A DNA stretch of 63,402 nt from an uncultured Chlorobiaceae bacterium (GTDB lineage: Bacteria > Bacteroidota > Chlorobiia > Chlorobiales > Chlorobiaceae), in the NCBI GenBank assembly GCA_903824295.1, contig CAIJWE010000130.1, positions 1 through 63,402 on the forward strand. Direction: 5' to 3'. Position numbers and translations under genes: made by a program. Of the stretch, positions 9,695 through 19,876 are shown piece by piece (within the stretch, counting starts at the first letter, position 1; each line of letters begins with the position of its first letter). Below the pieces are notes generated by a model that was given only the letters and a program-made list of their open reading frames with translations, did not search any database and was not told where the DNA came from.

Positions 9695-10534
9695 TTATTT
9701 GGCGTTTCTGCCTCGTACAATCAATTTCTGTGAAGCCTTTTTCTTGTTCCTCGTCTTCAGACCCTTGGCGAGCTGACCCCATGGAGACATAGGATGCTTT
9801 CTGCCACCGCCTGATTTAGACTTACCTTCACCACCACCCATCGGGTGATCGACCGGGTTCATCGCCATACCTCTTGTCTGGGGACGGATACCAAGCCAAC
9901 GACTTCTGCCTGCTTTGCCGAGAACCACATTTTCATGATCCGTATTTCCTACCACACCGATTGTGGCACGACACTCGACCCTGAGTTTGCGAATCTCGCC
10001 AGAAGGGAGCTTCAATGTAACATAATCTCCTTCACGAGCAGCAAGAACTGCGAATCCGCCTGCTGAGCGCACAATCTGACCACCCTTACCAGCCTTCATC
10101 TCAACATTATGAATGTCGGTACCAAGAGGAATATTTTTCAGAGGCATGGTGTTACCGGTCTTGATTTCGACCTTCTCTCCGCTCTCCACCTTGTCACCTA
10201 CATTTAAACCTTTAGGGGCGAGAATATAACGTTTTTCTCCGTCATTGTAATGCAATAATGCACTTCTTGATGAACGGTTCGGATCATACTCAATTGCAGC
10301 AACCGTTGCAGGAATTCCATCCTTGTTGCGCTTGAAATCGATAATCCTGTAATGCCTTTTGTGTCCACCACCTCTATGCCTTGAAGTCTTACGTCCAGCA
10401 GCGTTACGGCCACCTGACTTCTTTAAGGGCACAAGCAGGCTTTTTTCAGGCGTGCTTTTTGTGATTTCATCGAATGCAGGGTACGACATGAACCTTGACC
10501 CTGGCGTTACCGGCGCTAACTTCCTTATAGCCAT
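9695..10534 (-). CDS. rplB: 50S ribosomal protein L2
   Basis: A 279-residue protein with the full L2 architecture: N-terminal KPVTPG-like segment, [18 protein letters not shown], and the peptidyl-transferase-proximal [17 protein letters not shown], including the conserved His. The basic C-terminus is present. It is among the most conserved ribosomal proteins and is unambiguous here. Confidence 0.98.
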   Translation of the reverse strand: MAIRKLAPVTPGSRFMSYPAFDEITKSTPEKSLLVPLKKSGGRNAAGRKTSRHRGGGHKRHYRIIDFKRNKDGIPATVAAIEYDPNRSSRSALLHYNDGEKRYILAPKGLNVGDKVESGEKVEIKTGNTMPLKNIPLGTDIHNVEMKAGKGGQIVRSAGGFAVLAAREGDYVTLKLPSGEIRKLRVECRATIGVVGNTDHENVVLGKAGRSRWLGIRPQTRGMAMNPVDHPMGGGEGKSKSGGGRKHPMSPWGQLAKGLKTRNKKKASQKLIVRGRNAK

Positions 10535-10565
10535 TTGAATGTATGATCTATCCTTTTTATGAGTA

Positions 10566-10877
10566 CTATCCTTCGCTCTTCTGGGCTGAACCTGAGTAAT
10601 AATCTATTGACTGGCCCTTTTCAAGAGTGATAATCGCTTTTTTCCAGTCACTTTTCTTTCCGGTAACCCTTCCCTTGCGGGTATTCTGGGCACGAGACTT
10701 GCCGAGGCAATTAATCGTACGAATCGATTTTACCTCAACACCAAATTTGTTCTCTACAGCTTTCTTGATATCAGTCTTGTCGGCATCAGGTTTCACGACA
10801 AAAACATACTGTCCTTTTTTCTCTGTCAGCCCGGTACTTTTTTCAGTCAACAAGGGGCGCAACAACGGGTTTATCAT
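10566..10877 (-). CDS. rplW: 50S ribosomal protein L23
   Basis: A 103-residue protein starting [15 protein letters not shown], with [20 protein letters not shown] and the loop leading to [14 protein letters not shown]23 docks the signal recognition particle and trigger factor at the exit tunnel. It lies in standard order between rplD and rplB. Confidence 0.96.
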   Translation of the reverse strand: MINPLLRPLLTEKSTGLTEKKGQYVFVVKPDADKTDIKKAVENKFGVEVKSIRTINCLGKSRAQNTRKGRVTGKKSDWKKAIITLEKGQSIDYYSGSAQKSEG

Positions 10878-10909
10878 CTCTTTAACTCCTTTTTTGGGGA
10901 AAACTCCAA

Positions 10910-11536
10910 TTACCCTAAAGTATCTTCTATTTTTTTCAGCGCCGTCTTCTGGACGAGTAACGTATGGCTATGAAGAATATCATAGGTAGAAGCCTTGTCG
11001 GCTGTCATGACATTCAATGCCGCGATATTCTTTCCGGATCTTGCAATGATCAGATCATACTCAGGCGTCAACATAAGAGTTTTTTTCTGAGAAAGACCAA
11101 GATTTTTCAGGATCTGGGCAAAAGGTTTTGTCTTGATGTTCTCAAAGATGAAATCCTCAATAACAAGAATCTGGCCAGCCTTCGCCTTCGAACTCAGTGC
11201 AGAGCGTCTTGCAAGAAGCTTTACCTTCTTGTTGACTTTCTGATCATAAGAGTGAGGCACAGGTCCGAATATGGTACCACCACCAATATTGAGAGGTGAA
11301 CGACTTGAACCCTGGCGCGCATTACCGGTACCTTTCTGGCGAAGGGGCTTTCTTCCGCCACCTCTTACCTCACCGCGTGTTTTGGTCTTGTGAGTTCCCT
11401 GCCGTCTGTTTGCGAGAATCGACTTGACGTCGAGGTACATCGCATGTTCAGATATTTCTGCGCCGAATATATCATCACGGAGCGTTACCACTTCCCCGGT
11501 TTCAGTTCCGCCGGTATTTAAGACTTTAAGTTCCAT
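10910..11536 (-). CDS. rplD: 50S ribosomal protein L4
   Basis: The ATG at 11536 ([14 protein letters not shown]) is chosen over one four codons upstream, because L4 families begin this way and the upstream start reaches the rplC stop. The 208-residue protein has the tunnel loop region [21 protein letters not shown]. In E. coli L4 also represses the S10 operon; no such leader is evident here. Confidence 0.96.
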   Translation of the reverse strand: MELKVLNTGGTETGEVVTLRDDIFGAEISEHAMYLDVKSILANRRQGTHKTKTRGEVRGGGRKPLRQKGTGNARQGSSRSPLNIGGGTIFGPVPHSYDQKVNKKVKLLARRSALSSKAKAGQILVIEDFIFENIKTKPFAQILKNLGLSQKKTLMLTPEYDLIIARSGKNIAALNVMTADKASTYDILHSHTLLVQKTALKKIEDTLG

Positions 11537-11555
11537 AGCTTCGTGCATTCAGCAT

Positions 11556-12185
11556 TTACTTTTTTGTAGAAACAATCTTGACATAGGAATTCTTTGGTCC
11601 CGGCACCGATCCCTTGATGACAATAAGATTCGATTCCGGCATGATCTTGAATATTTCAAGATTCCTGACGGTAATATTATCTGATCCCATGCGTCCAGCC
11701 ATTCTGGTACCCTTGAAAACCCTTGACGGATCGGATGACGCACCAATAGAACCTGGCGCTCTCTGCCTGTCCGACTGACCATGTGTCCTCTGAGCACCGG
11801 AGAAGTTGTGGCGCTTCATCACACCAGCAAAACCTTTACCTTTCGAAACGCCGAGAACATTAATCTTCTCGCCCTCTTTGAACGATTCAACACTGACGGC
11901 ACTGCCAAGTTCCAGCTCCTGATTCAGCTCTGTAAAGTCAAACTCAGCCAGCTTGAACCCTGGGGTTACTCCGGCCTTTTTGTAATGTCCCTGCAGTGGC
12001 TTGCTGACATTTTTCTCTTTTCTTTCTCCGATACCAATCTGATAAGCATCGTAACCGTCCGTCTCAACACGCTTAACCTGTGTTACAAAGCATGGACCTG
12101 CCTGGATAATCGTGCAGGATACTGCTTCGCGTTTCTCATTGAATAAACGGGTCATGCCGATTTTTTTTCCAAGAATCGCACCCAT
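11556..12185 (-). CDS. rplC: 50S ribosomal protein L3
   Basis: A 209-residue protein starting [15 protein letters not shown]. The peptidyl-transferase-facing loop [20 protein letters not shown] and the [16 protein letters not shown] region are intact. L3 is an early assembly protein. It starts 23 bases after rpsJ. Confidence 0.97.
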   Translation of the reverse strand: MGAILGKKIGMTRLFNEKREAVSCTIIQAGPCFVTQVKRVETDGYDAYQIGIGERKEKNVSKPLQGHYKKAGVTPGFKLAEFDFTELNQELELGSAVSVESFKEGEKINVLGVSKGKGFAGVMKRHNFSGAQRTHGQSDRQRAPGSIGASSDPSRVFKGTRMAGRMGSDNITVRNLEIFKIMPESNLIVIKGSVPGPKNSYVKIVSTKK

Positions 12186-12208
12186 ATCTGATTATCTTGT
12201 CTAATTCT

Positions 12209-12520
12209 TTAAGACGTAATTTCAACCTCAACGCCGCTTGGAAGTTCGAGCTTCCTCAGCATATCAATGGTTCTGGATGTCGGATTTATAATTTCGATCA
12301 ACCTCTTGTGAGAGGAAAAAGAAAACTGCTCACGGGACTTCTTGTCGACATGCGGAGACCGGTTTACGGTATAGACATGCGATTTTGTGGGCAGCGGTAT
12401 TGGACCAAAGATAATAGCGTCCGTCTGCTTGACCACATCAATAATCCTTAAGGCCCACTTATCAACCAGGCTATGGTCGTAAGACTTGAGCTTGATTCTT
12501 ATCTTTTGCTGTACAGCCAC
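12209..12520 (-). CDS. rpsJ: 30S ribosomal protein S10
   Basis: A 103-residue protein with the S10 core: [19 protein letters not shown], and [20 protein letters not shown] containing the conserved loop that binds NusB. It starts with GTG, with CAGGG placed upstream as ribosome binding site. Its start codon lies only 27 bases downstream of the tuf terminator, which leaves little room for an independent promoter. Confidence 0.97.
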   Translation of the reverse strand: MAVQQKIRIKLKSYDHSLVDKWALRIIDVVKQTDAIIFGPIPLPTKSHVYTVNRSPHVDKKSREQFSFSSHKRLIEIINPTSRTIDMLRKLELPSGVEVEITS

Positions 12521-12547
12521 TTGTCAACCCTGTTTCGTGTTATCAAT

Positions 12548-12578
12548 AAAAAAGGGACGGGATTTACTGCCCCGTCCC
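12548..12578 (-). terminator. Intrinsic terminator after tuf
   Basis: On the minus strand GGGACGGG (12571-12578) and CCCGTCCC (12554-12561) form a perfect 8-pair GC-rich stem with a nine-base loop, followed by six T. It lies 18 bases beyond the tuf stop and 27 bases before the rpsJ start codon. It separates the str half from the S10 half of the cluster, or acts as a partial attenuator between them. Confidence 0.9.
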
Positions 12579-12596
12579 GGGACGCCATACAATCTC

Positions 12597-13778
12597 TTAT
12601 TCAATAATCGAGGTAACGGAACCTGCACCAACCGTACGACCGCCCTCACGAATAGCAAAACGCAGCCCTTCATCCATAGCGATAGGGGCAAGCAACTCAA
12701 CCTCTACACCAAGGTTGTCACCAGGCATAACCATCTCGACGCCTTCAGGCAGCGTCACAGAACCGGTAACATCTGTGGTACGGAAGTAGAACTGGGGACG
12801 GTAACCGTTAAAGAACGGAGTATGACGGCCACCCTCTTCCTTCTTCAAAATATAAACCTCTGCCTTGAACTTGGTGTGCGGCTTGATCGTGCCTGGTTTG
12901 GCAATAACCATACCACGCTCGAGTTCAGTCTTGTCGACACCTCTGAGAAGAAGACCGGCGTTGTCGCCTGCCTGACCTTCATCGAGAAGCTTCTGGAACA
13001 TCTCGATACCGGTAACAACCGATTTGCGCGTTGGTCTCAGACCGACGATTTCGACCTCTTCGTTGATTTTGATACGGCCTCTCTCAATTCTGCCGGTACC
13101 AACCGTACCACGACCAGAAATTGAGAAGACATCTTCAACCGGCATCAGGAATGGTTTGTCGATATCGCGAACAGGCTCAGGGATAAATGAATCGACTGCA
13201 TCCATAAGCTCCATAATGGAAGCTTCAGCCTCCGGGTCACCCTCAAGAGCCTTCAGTGCTGAACCCTTGATGATCGGAATATCGTCGCCAGGGAAGTTGT
13301 ACTGGGTCAAAAGCTCCCGCAGCTCAAGCTCAACAAGCTCAATAAGCTCAGGATCAGCAATGTCAACCTTGTTCAGAAAAACAACAAGTGAAGGGACGTT
13401 TACCTGACGGGCAAGCAGAATGTGCTCGCGTGTCTGAGGCATAGGACCATCGGTACCTGCGACAACAAGAATCGCGCCATCCATCTGGGCAGCACCGGTG
13501 ATCATGTTTTTGATGTAATCAGCGTGGCCAGGACAGTCAATGTGCGCATAGTGGCGCTTTTTTGTCTGGTACTCAACGTGCGCTGTTGAAATGGTAATAC
13601 CGCGTTCTCTCTCTTCAGGAGCCTTATCGATACTGCCGAAATCACGTGCAGCAGCAAGTCCCTGCTTTGAAAGCACTGAGGTAATTGCAGCCGTCAAGGT
13701 GGTCTTGCCATGATCAACGTGACCAATGGTTCCTATATTAACATGGGGTTTATCCCTTTTGTAGGACTCTTTTGCCAT
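12597..13778 (-). CDS. tuf: Elongation factor Tu
   Basis: A 393-residue GTPase delivering aminoacyl-tRNA to the ribosome. The G motifs GHVDHGKT (about 19-26), DCPGH (about 81-85) and NKVD (about 136-139) are intact, as is switch I RERGITI. The C-terminal barrels end [11 protein letters not shown]. It lies after fusA as in many bacteria and is followed by a strong terminator. Confidence 0.98.
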   Translation of the reverse strand: MAKESYKRDKPHVNIGTIGHVDHGKTTLTAAITSVLSKQGLAAARDFGSIDKAPEERERGITISTAHVEYQTKKRHYAHIDCPGHADYIKNMITGAAQMDGAILVVAGTDGPMPQTREHILLARQVNVPSLVVFLNKVDIADPELIELVELELRELLTQYNFPGDDIPIIKGSALKALEGDPEAEASIMELMDAVDSFIPEPVRDIDKPFLMPVEDVFSISGRGTVGTGRIERGRIKINEEVEIVGLRPTRKSVVTGIEMFQKLLDEGQAGDNAGLLLRGVDKTELERGMVIAKPGTIKPHTKFKAEVYILKKEEGGRHTPFFNGYRPQFYFRTTDVTGSVTLPEGVEMVMPGDNLGVEVELLAPIAMDEGLRFAIREGGRTVGAGSVTSIIE

Positions 13779-13844
13779 AACTTGTCTCCGTGTCGGTTAT
13801 CTGTTATTGTTTGTGTAATTAAATCTGATACAGCCGTCGCCCGC

Positions 13845-15959
13845 CTAATCCGAATCCTTGCTTGTCCTCTTCTCCTGCAAAGCTTCCGCTATACTGCGTG
13901 GAACTTCGCGATAACAGTCAAACTCCATCGAATAATTCGCCCTTCCCTGACTCATCGAACGCAAGTCGGTCGAATAACCGAACATTGCTGAAAGCGGAAC
14001 CTTGGCGTTGACAAACTGAGCTCCAGCCCTCTGGCCCATACCTTCGATATGACCACGACGACTCGACAAATCACCCATGACATCACCAAGATATTCCTCT
14101 GGTGTAACAACCTCTACCTTCATGATCGGCTCAAGCAAAACCGGAGCCGCTTTTTTTGCTGCACCCTTGAACCCGATCGAACCGGCAATCTTGAAGGCCA
14201 TTTCTGAAGAGTCAACCTCATGATACTTGCCATCCAAAAGGGTAACCTTAATATCCTGCATCGGATAACCTGCAACAACACCGCCTTTCATCGCCTGTTG
14301 CACACCGGCATTAACCGCTGGAATATACTCTCTCGGAATAACTCCACCTTTGACGGCATCAACAAACTCATATCCTTTTCCCTCTTCAAGCGGCTCAACG
14401 CGGAGAACGACCAGACCGAACTGACCTTTACCACCGGACTGACGGACAAATTTGCCCTCAAACTCCACAGACTCTCTGATCGTTTCACGGTAAGCGACCT
14501 GCGGCTTGCCCACATTCGCTTCAACCTTGAACTCACGCTTGAGGCGGTCAACCAAAATCTCAAGATGAAGCTCACCCATACCTGCAATCAGCGTCTGACC
14601 AGTCTCATCATCAGTCTTAACCTTGAAGGTAGGATCCTCTTCAGCGAGCTTGGCAAGCGACATACCGAGCCTGTCAGAATCACTTTTGGTTTTCGGCTCA
14701 ATGGCAATCTGGATAACCGGCTCAGGAAAAACCATTTTCTCAAGCACCACCGGATAATTTTCATCACAAATGGTATCACCAGTCCTCACATCTTTCAACC
14801 CTACTGCCGCTGCGATATCACCGCAGTAGACACAATCTATATCCTCTCTCTTGTTGGAGTGCATTTGAAGCACCCTGCCGATCCGCTCTTTTTTGCCAGT
14901 CATGGTATTGAGCACATAACTGCCAGCCTTGAGAAAACCGGAATAAACTCTGAAAAATGTAAGCTTTCCGACAAACGGGTCAGTAGCAATCTTGAAGGCA
15001 AGCGCAGCAAATGGCTCCTCATCTTTCGGCTCGCGAGTCACCGACTCCTCTGTACGAGGGTGATGCCCTTCAACAGCTCCGACATCAACCGGAGATGCAA
15101 GATACTCAACAACCGCATCAAGCATAAACTGGACACCCTTGTTCTTGAAAGAGGATCCGCAAAGCACCGGAATAATGGTAACCTTGAGTGTCGCCTGGCG
15201 CAACACGTTTCTTACCTCTTCCTCAGTGATCTCCTCACCATTCAAATATTTTTCGAGAAGCGTGTCGTTATGCTCCGAAACCGCCTCAAGCATATTGATC
15301 CGCCATGTACGAGCCTCATTCTGAAGATCATGCGGAATATCGACTTCATCATAAGTGCTGCCATCTTCTTTATTATAGATGATGCCCTTCATTCTGATAA
15401 GATCAACGAAACCGGCAAAAATCTCGCCTTCGCCAATCGGTATCTGAAGAGGAACCGGATTAGCTCCGAGTCGCTCCCTGATAGCCTTGACCGTATCAAA
15501 AAAGTTTGCACCAGTCCTGTCCATCTTGTTGATATAGGCAATCCTCGGCACGCCATACTTGTTCGCCTGACGCCAAACAGTCTCAGACTGAGGCTCCACT
15601 CCACCAACCGCACAAAAAAGCGCTACAGCGCCATCAAGCACACGCAGGGAGCGTTCAACTTCAACCGTAAAATCGACATGACCAGGTGTATCAATAATAT
15701 TGATACGATGATTGATACCGACATAATTGCCAAACTTCGGTACCCAGAAACAGGTGGTCGCCGCAGAAGTGATGGTAATACCACGCTCCTTCTCCTGATC
15801 CATCCAGTCCATCGTCGCGCCGCCATCATGCACTTCGCCCATACGATGCAGACGTCCGGTATAATAGAGAATCCTCTCTGTTGTCGTCGTCTTTCCGGCA
15901 TCAATGTGAGCCATGATACCGATATTGCGTACTTTATCTAAATCAACCAGCCTTGCCAT
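13845..15959 (-). CDS. fusA: Elongation factor G
   Basis: A 704-residue five-domain translocase GTPase. Domain I shows [17 protein letters not shown] and the NKMDRTGA motif; domain IV carries the tip region [15 protein letters not shown], and the domain V end [17 protein letters not shown] is typical. There is no sign of the second, mitochondrial-like EF-G class. It is flanked by rpsG and tuf in classic str order. Confidence 0.98.
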   Translation of the reverse strand: MARLVDLDKVRNIGIMAHIDAGKTTTTERILYYTGRLHRMGEVHDGGATMDWMDQEKERGITITSAATTCFWVPKFGNYVGINHRINIIDTPGHVDFTVEVERSLRVLDGAVALFCAVGGVEPQSETVWRQANKYGVPRIAYINKMDRTGANFFDTVKAIRERLGANPVPLQIPIGEGEIFAGFVDLIRMKGIIYNKEDGSTYDEVDIPHDLQNEARTWRINMLEAVSEHNDTLLEKYLNGEEITEEEVRNVLRQATLKVTIIPVLCGSSFKNKGVQFMLDAVVEYLASPVDVGAVEGHHPRTEESVTREPKDEEPFAALAFKIATDPFVGKLTFFRVYSGFLKAGSYVLNTMTGKKERIGRVLQMHSNKREDIDCVYCGDIAAAVGLKDVRTGDTICDENYPVVLEKMVFPEPVIQIAIEPKTKSDSDRLGMSLAKLAEEDPTFKVKTDDETGQTLIAGMGELHLEILVDRLKREFKVEANVGKPQVAYRETIRESVEFEGKFVRQSGGKGQFGLVVLRVEPLEEGKGYEFVDAVKGGVIPREYIPAVNAGVQQAMKGGVVAGYPMQDIKVTLLDGKYHEVDSSEMAFKIAGSIGFKGAAKKAAPVLLEPIMKVEVVTPEEYLGDVMGDLSSRRGHIEGMGQRAGAQFVNAKVPLSAMFGYSTDLRSMSQGRANYSMEFDCYREVPRSIAEALQEKRTSKDSD

Positions 15960-15999
15960 AACAAAATTTTAGACCTTTTATCCACACTTTAACAAACTC

Positions 16000-16467
16000 T
16001 CAGAACCTGAAATGAGCAAATGCCTTGTTTGCATCAGCCATACGGTGTACCTCATCACGCTTTTTCACCGATGCACCCTGCTCATTGGCAGCATCCATCA
16101 ACTCAGCAGCAAGTTTCTCAGCCATCGAACGACCACCGCGCTTTCCGGCATAATTCTTCAACCAGCGGAATGCAAGCGCACCTCTGCGAGAAGCCTTGAC
16201 CTCCATCGGAATCTGATAGGTCGCACCGCCAACTCTCTTGCTCCGAACCTCAACAACAGGAGCAATATGCGACATAGCCTTGCGGTACACTTCAAGCGGA
16301 TCCTCTCCAGCAAGTTTTTCGGCAATGATAGCAAATGCATCATAGACTATCTTTGTAGCAACAGCCTTCTTACCATCAAGCATCACAGCATTGATAAAAC
16401 GAGCAACACTTTCGTCCCCGTAACGGAAATCAACACCGATTCTTTTATAGCCAACTTTTTTGGGCAT
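16000..16467 (-). CDS. rpsG: 30S ribosomal protein S7
   Basis: A 155-residue protein with the S7 core (VARFINAVMLDGKKAVA, VRSKRVGGATYQIPMEV, and the C-terminal KKRDEVHRMADANKAFAHFR). S7 nucleates the 30S head and lines the E site. Like many S7 proteins outside enterics it lacks the long C-terminal tail. Confidence 0.97.
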   Translation of the reverse strand: MPKKVGYKRIGVDFRYGDESVARFINAVMLDGKKAVATKIVYDAFAIIAEKLAGEDPLEVYRKAMSHIAPVVEVRSKRVGGATYQIPMEVKASRRGALAFRWLKNYAGKRGGRSMAEKLAAELMDAANEQGASVKKRDEVHRMADANKAFAHFRF

Positions 16468-16497
16468 GTTCTTCTCTGAATTTATGATTCTACTTAT

Positions 16498-16908
16498 CTA
16501 TCTCTTACCCTTGCCCTTGACAGGAGCCGGCACACCAGCTTTCGGCTGTTTCGCTCCGTATTTTGACCTGCTCTGCTTACGATCAGCAACACCGGACGTA
16601 TCCAACGAACCACGCACAATGTGATAACGTACACCAGGAAGATCCTTCACCCTGCCGCCGCGAATCAATACAATTGAATGCTCCTGCAGATTATGACCCT
16701 CTCCCGGAATATATGCTGTAACTTCAATCTTGTTGGACAACCTTACACGCGCAACTTTCCGTAACGCGGAGTTAGGCTTTTTTGGAGTTGTGGTGTAAAC
16801 ACGCGTACAAACCCCGCGTTTCTGCGGGCACTTTTCAAGCGCTGGTGACGCTGTTTTTGAGGCTTTTACACTTCTTCCGAGCCTGATGAGCTGCTGAATC
16901 GTCGGCAT
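16498..16908 (-). CDS. rpsL: 30S ribosomal protein S12
   Basis: The ATG at 16908 ([13 protein letters not shown]) has a GAGAG box six bases upstream; a longer reading to 17016 adds 36 hydrophobic, non-homologous residues and is rejected. The product has 136 residues. The decoding-site loops [18 protein letters not shown] and [12 protein letters not shown] carry the wild-type Lys residues where streptomycin resistance usually arises. Confidence 0.97.
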   Translation of the reverse strand: MPTIQQLIRLGRSVKASKTASPALEKCPQKRGVCTRVYTTTPKKPNSALRKVARVRLSNKIEVTAYIPGEGHNLQEHSIVLIRGGRVKDLPGVRYHIVRGSLDTSGVADRKQSRSKYGAKQPKAGVPAPVKGKGKR

Positions 16909-16988
16909 ACTGAAACTCTCTTTCTTTTTAAAAAACCTCTGATTACAAAAAAACGCAATGCAATGCTTAAAAATCCATAAGGACAGAC

Positions 16989-17016
16989 AATGTAAGCGAA
17001 TTATGAAAAAAACCAA
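16989..17016 (-). promoter_or_regulatory. Candidate promoter for the str operon
   Basis: On the minus strand TTGGTT (17011-17016) and TACATT (16989-16994) lie 16 bases apart, about 80 bases upstream of the rpsL start. The -10 hexamer is the same as upstream of rpmJ and yajC. The surrounding region is AT-rich. The rest of the 451-base gap (16909-17359) shows no gene I can support. Confidence 0.4.
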
Positions 17017-17290
17017 AACCTAAATGAATATATTTTGTCTTCTGAGGAAAAAAATCCTTCACATACCCGACCACCCCCCTGAACAGAGCAACCGCGCCTG
17101 CGAAGCTCTCCAAAACGTCCCTTTATCATTATAGAGCCCTCGTCACAAACCAGTCTCGGCGGGACACCAAAGCTGATGCGAGACTTCCATTCACCAACTT
17201 GCTATTGTCCGTAGCGAGCCTCAAATCAAGCCTGAAAATGGTGGTACACTTTCCGAGAATACTCAAATAGCTCCTGACTTGCACAAAAAA

Positions 17291-17339
17291 GCAAAACGGT
17301 TTGCTTTGCCAATCATGACCGTATGACCTGATTGGCAAA
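17291..17339 (-). terminator. Hairpin region ending the glycan operon
   Basis: About 20 bases beyond the stop of the YfhO-like gene there is a perfect 11-base inverted repeat (17305-17315 and 17329-17339, TTTGCCAATCA). Immediately after it on the minus strand comes a second small hairpin (GCAAA/TTTGC), followed by six T at 17286-17291. Together they could terminate the long minus-strand operon. The two-hairpin arrangement is not a textbook terminator. Confidence 0.5.
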
Positions 17340-17359
17340 TACCTGCCGTACAAGCTCAA

Positions 17360-19876
17360 TTAGCTCCGCTGAAACCGCCTGCCGATAACTCCCCCAACCA
17401 CCATCATCAGCGCAACCCCAAAGGCTCCAAGCGATATCCTCTGCCCGGTTTCAAACCCGCTTCGGTCGTAAGAGAACCGGACTTCCCTGCTGCCTGACGG
17501 AACCACAACACCACGCAGCAACCCGTTCACCTTCACCATTGCGGCTTCCCTGCCGTCGATCTGCACCTTCCATCGAAGCGGGTAATACAACTCGCTGACA
17601 ACGAGAAATGCTTCGCCGGGAGCGGATACCTTCACAACCGTCGCTTCGGCTGTTGCATTAAGCGAGGTGATCGTTGCTGGTGCAAATGTTCGGGCCCCTC
17701 TCCACAGTGAACCATCAACATAGGCCTCACCCGCAGGTGCCTGATCATCAAGAATGCGGGCAAAGAGCTCTTCGTTGCTCTTCATGGCGGTCACGCGGTT
17801 GGCGAACCAGGCTCTTGGGGCTGTTTGCTGAAGCCGATAGACAAACGCGGTGACCGGGCCGCTTGCCAGTTGCAGTATGCCGGTTTTGACCAGCTCAAAT
17901 GCCGGGTGCTCAACGGGTTGTTGGCTGATGATGTAGCCGACATTGAGCATCCGCATCACATTGAGACTTGCGAGGTTCTCTGTTTTTGCAAGAAAATCCT
18001 CGTAAATCTTGAGTTTGGCTGGATGGTAGCCGCCGACTGACTCAATGCCGAAAAGGGCAAACTTGTTCTCCGTAAAGAGTTCACCGGCAGGGTAAATTCT
18101 GAAGGGTACTTTCTGTGCAGCAAGGTAGCGGGTGATGTCGTCAGGGCGGAAGGCCGGATCCACCATGCGGCTCTCGGTATAGAGCGGAGGACGCAGGGAG
18201 TCGGCAGAGGGATAGATAATCTGCATATCCATCCAGATAAGATCGCCAAGCGCAAGGAAAAAGAGCAGCATGCCGGTCATTTTGTGGGAGAGCTTCCCCT
18301 TGATGCTGAGCCAGAGTACTCCTCCAAACAGAGAAGCAAGAATCAGAACAATCCAGAAACTGCCCGTCAGATTATCCCAGCGCACCTTATTAACCATAAA
18401 GGCAAGGTCAAAACTTCCAACCTGAGGCTCGGGAAAAAGTGAACGGAAGAAGCTCTCGATAGGCTGTTCAAAAAGAAGAAAGAGAAGCAGAGTGACGGCA
18501 AGAAACAGCGCTCCGATTTTGATAGGTTTCAACAGCCGCTCCGGCTTACGCTGAAGCAGGTCGTTGACTCCAATAGCAGCAAGAAAGGAGATGATCAGGT
18601 AGAGTATGATGAGCGCCATAGAGGGCACCCTGAATCGACTGAAAAGAGGCGCAAAATGGTAAAAGAGATCGAAAACCGGGCTGAAAAACCGGCCAAAAGA
18701 GAGCAACATCGCAAGGAGCAGAGCTGCAATAAAAAACCAGGTCATCGGCTCTTTTCGGCGGATAACGGCGCCCGCAACGGCAAGCAGCAGCACCACAATA
18801 CCGGCATAATGGGGAAAGTCGGTAAAGGGCATGAAACCCCAGTAGGTCACTCCGCCAAATCCAAAAACTCCCGGCACAAGAAACGTGAGCAGTTCCAGCG
18901 GGTGCATAGACCAGAGCGTAGCATACTCCCACGCTGAACCGCCACCCTGTGCAGCCATCCCCCGCACCGAATATGCCGCATACTGTGATGCAGGCAAGTA
19001 GATTGCGGCTGACATGGCAACACCGCAACCCAGCGCCAAAACCAACAACAACAACACCCGAACCTTCCCGTAGGGGCCGCCCTCATCAACGCCACTATAA
19101 CTACCTGCATGACCGCCCTCGTGCCCCTCACCACCTGCAAGTCCACCCCCGTCACCGCCCGGCACAACAGGAGGCCTCCCTGAAACCACCATATTTTTTG
19201 CATGCCCCGCCCCGCGCTTAAAAACAAACAAAACAACAGCCAGTAGCAGCACAAGCAGCCACGAATACCAGGCAATCTGAACATGGGAGCGCTGCAACTG
19301 AAACCCGGCAAGCAGCGCAAGTATCCCGGCATCAAGAAGCCTGCCTCGCTCAAAGAGGCGCATGGTTGCCCAGAGCATCCAGGGCATGTAGGCCACGGTC
19401 ATAAGCTGGCTTCCATGACCATGCATCAGCATGGCGGTCATGTAGGGGTTGAGCATAAAAAGCGCGCCGCCAAAAGGGGCGGCTAGGGTGGTAAGGCCGT
19501 ACTGGCGAAGAAAAAGGAAAACTCCCAAACCGGCAAAGACAAGATGAAGGAGCTGCAGAACGATACTGTCGGTTTGGAAGAGGTTTAAAACAACGTTGGG
19601 GTAATAGAGCCCGCTGAGATAGCTGAAAGCCTCCACGGTCGGCATCCCCGAAAAGAGCCAGGGCTGCCAGAGCGGATAGGCTCCGGTTTGGCTCTGAAGC
19701 TTGTCGAGCGCCAGGGTTGAAGCGTGAGGAATGAGGGAATCAGGTGCAAGAAGGGTGTTCGACTGAAACACCAGCGGATAAAAGAGCAGCAACAGCAAAA
19801 GGGTGTAGCCGCCAAAAAGGGTGAGCAACGGAAGAATCTTTTTCTGCACAGTGTTATGGCTTTGGTTTTTTGTCAA
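17360..19876 (-). CDS. YfhO-like large membrane protein
   Basis: An 838-residue polytopic protein: hydrophobic segments cluster in the first ~550 residues, followed by a large soluble C-terminal part and one final membrane segment. It resembles the YfhO family, which belongs with membrane glycosyltransferases or cell-surface glycan modifiers; the exact reaction is unknown. The frame opens with TTG at 19876, overlapping the flippase end by 23 bases; a GTG at 19849 is an alternative. Residues about 229-270 are an odd Gly-rich insert between two membrane segments that looks repeat-derived. It is the last gene of the glycan operon. Confidence 0.8.
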   Translation of the reverse strand: MTKNQSHNTVQKKILPLLTLFGGYTLLLLLLFYPLVFQSNTLLAPDSLIPHASTLALDKLQSQTGAYPLWQPWLFSGMPTVEAFSYLSGLYYPNVVLNLFQTDSIVLQLLHLVFAGLGVFLFLRQYGLTTLAAPFGGALFMLNPYMTAMLMHGHGSQLMTVAYMPWMLWATMRLFERGRLLDAGILALLAGFQLQRSHVQIAWYSWLLVLLLAVVLFVFKRGAGHAKNMVVSGRPPVVPGGDGGGLAGGEGHEGGHAGSYSGVDEGGPYGKVRVLLLLVLALGCGVAMSAAIYLPASQYAAYSVRGMAAQGGGSAWEYATLWSMHPLELLTFLVPGVFGFGGVTYWGFMPFTDFPHYAGIVVLLLAVAGAVIRRKEPMTWFFIAALLLAMLLSFGRFFSPVFDLFYHFAPLFSRFRVPSMALIILYLIISFLAAIGVNDLLQRKPERLLKPIKIGALFLAVTLLLFLLFEQPIESFFRSLFPEPQVGSFDLAFMVNKVRWDNLTGSFWIVLILASLFGGVLWLSIKGKLSHKMTGMLLFFLALGDLIWMDMQIIYPSADSLRPPLYTESRMVDPAFRPDDITRYLAAQKVPFRIYPAGELFTENKFALFGIESVGGYHPAKLKIYEDFLAKTENLASLNVMRMLNVGYIISQQPVEHPAFELVKTGILQLASGPVTAFVYRLQQTAPRAWFANRVTAMKSNEELFARILDDQAPAGEAYVDGSLWRGARTFAPATITSLNATAEATVVKVSAPGEAFLVVSELYYPLRWKVQIDGREAAMVKVNGLLRGVVVPSGSREVRFSYDRSGFETGQRISLGAFGVALMMVVGGVIGRRFQRS
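19067..19192 (-). repeat. G-rich repeat-like insert inside the YfhO-like gene
   Basis: This 126-base stretch is open in the host frame and encodes Pro/Gly/Asp/Glu-rich residues (for example GGDGGGLAGGEGHEGG) between two hydrophobic segments, where a short loop is expected. It is strongly G-rich on the coding strand and ends in a GGGCGGCCCCTACGGG-type sequence. As far as I remember, that resembles dispersed short repeats in Chlorobi and cyanobacterial genomes. The repeat assignment needs a genome search. Confidence 0.5.

Noticed and set aside
14220-15941. A 573-codon open frame antisense to fusA
   Set aside because: fusA is unmistakable on the other strand; the antisense frame has no recognisable domains and is a by-product of codon bias, as are similar long antisense frames over tuf, secY, kdpB and leuA.
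17129-17359. A 76-codon minus-strand frame directly after the YfhO-like stop
   Set aside because: It spans the hairpin region that appears to terminate the operon, has no ribosome binding site, and does not resemble a known protein. Its end (SRRDWFVTRAL) reminded me of short spurious annotations in Chlorobium genomes.
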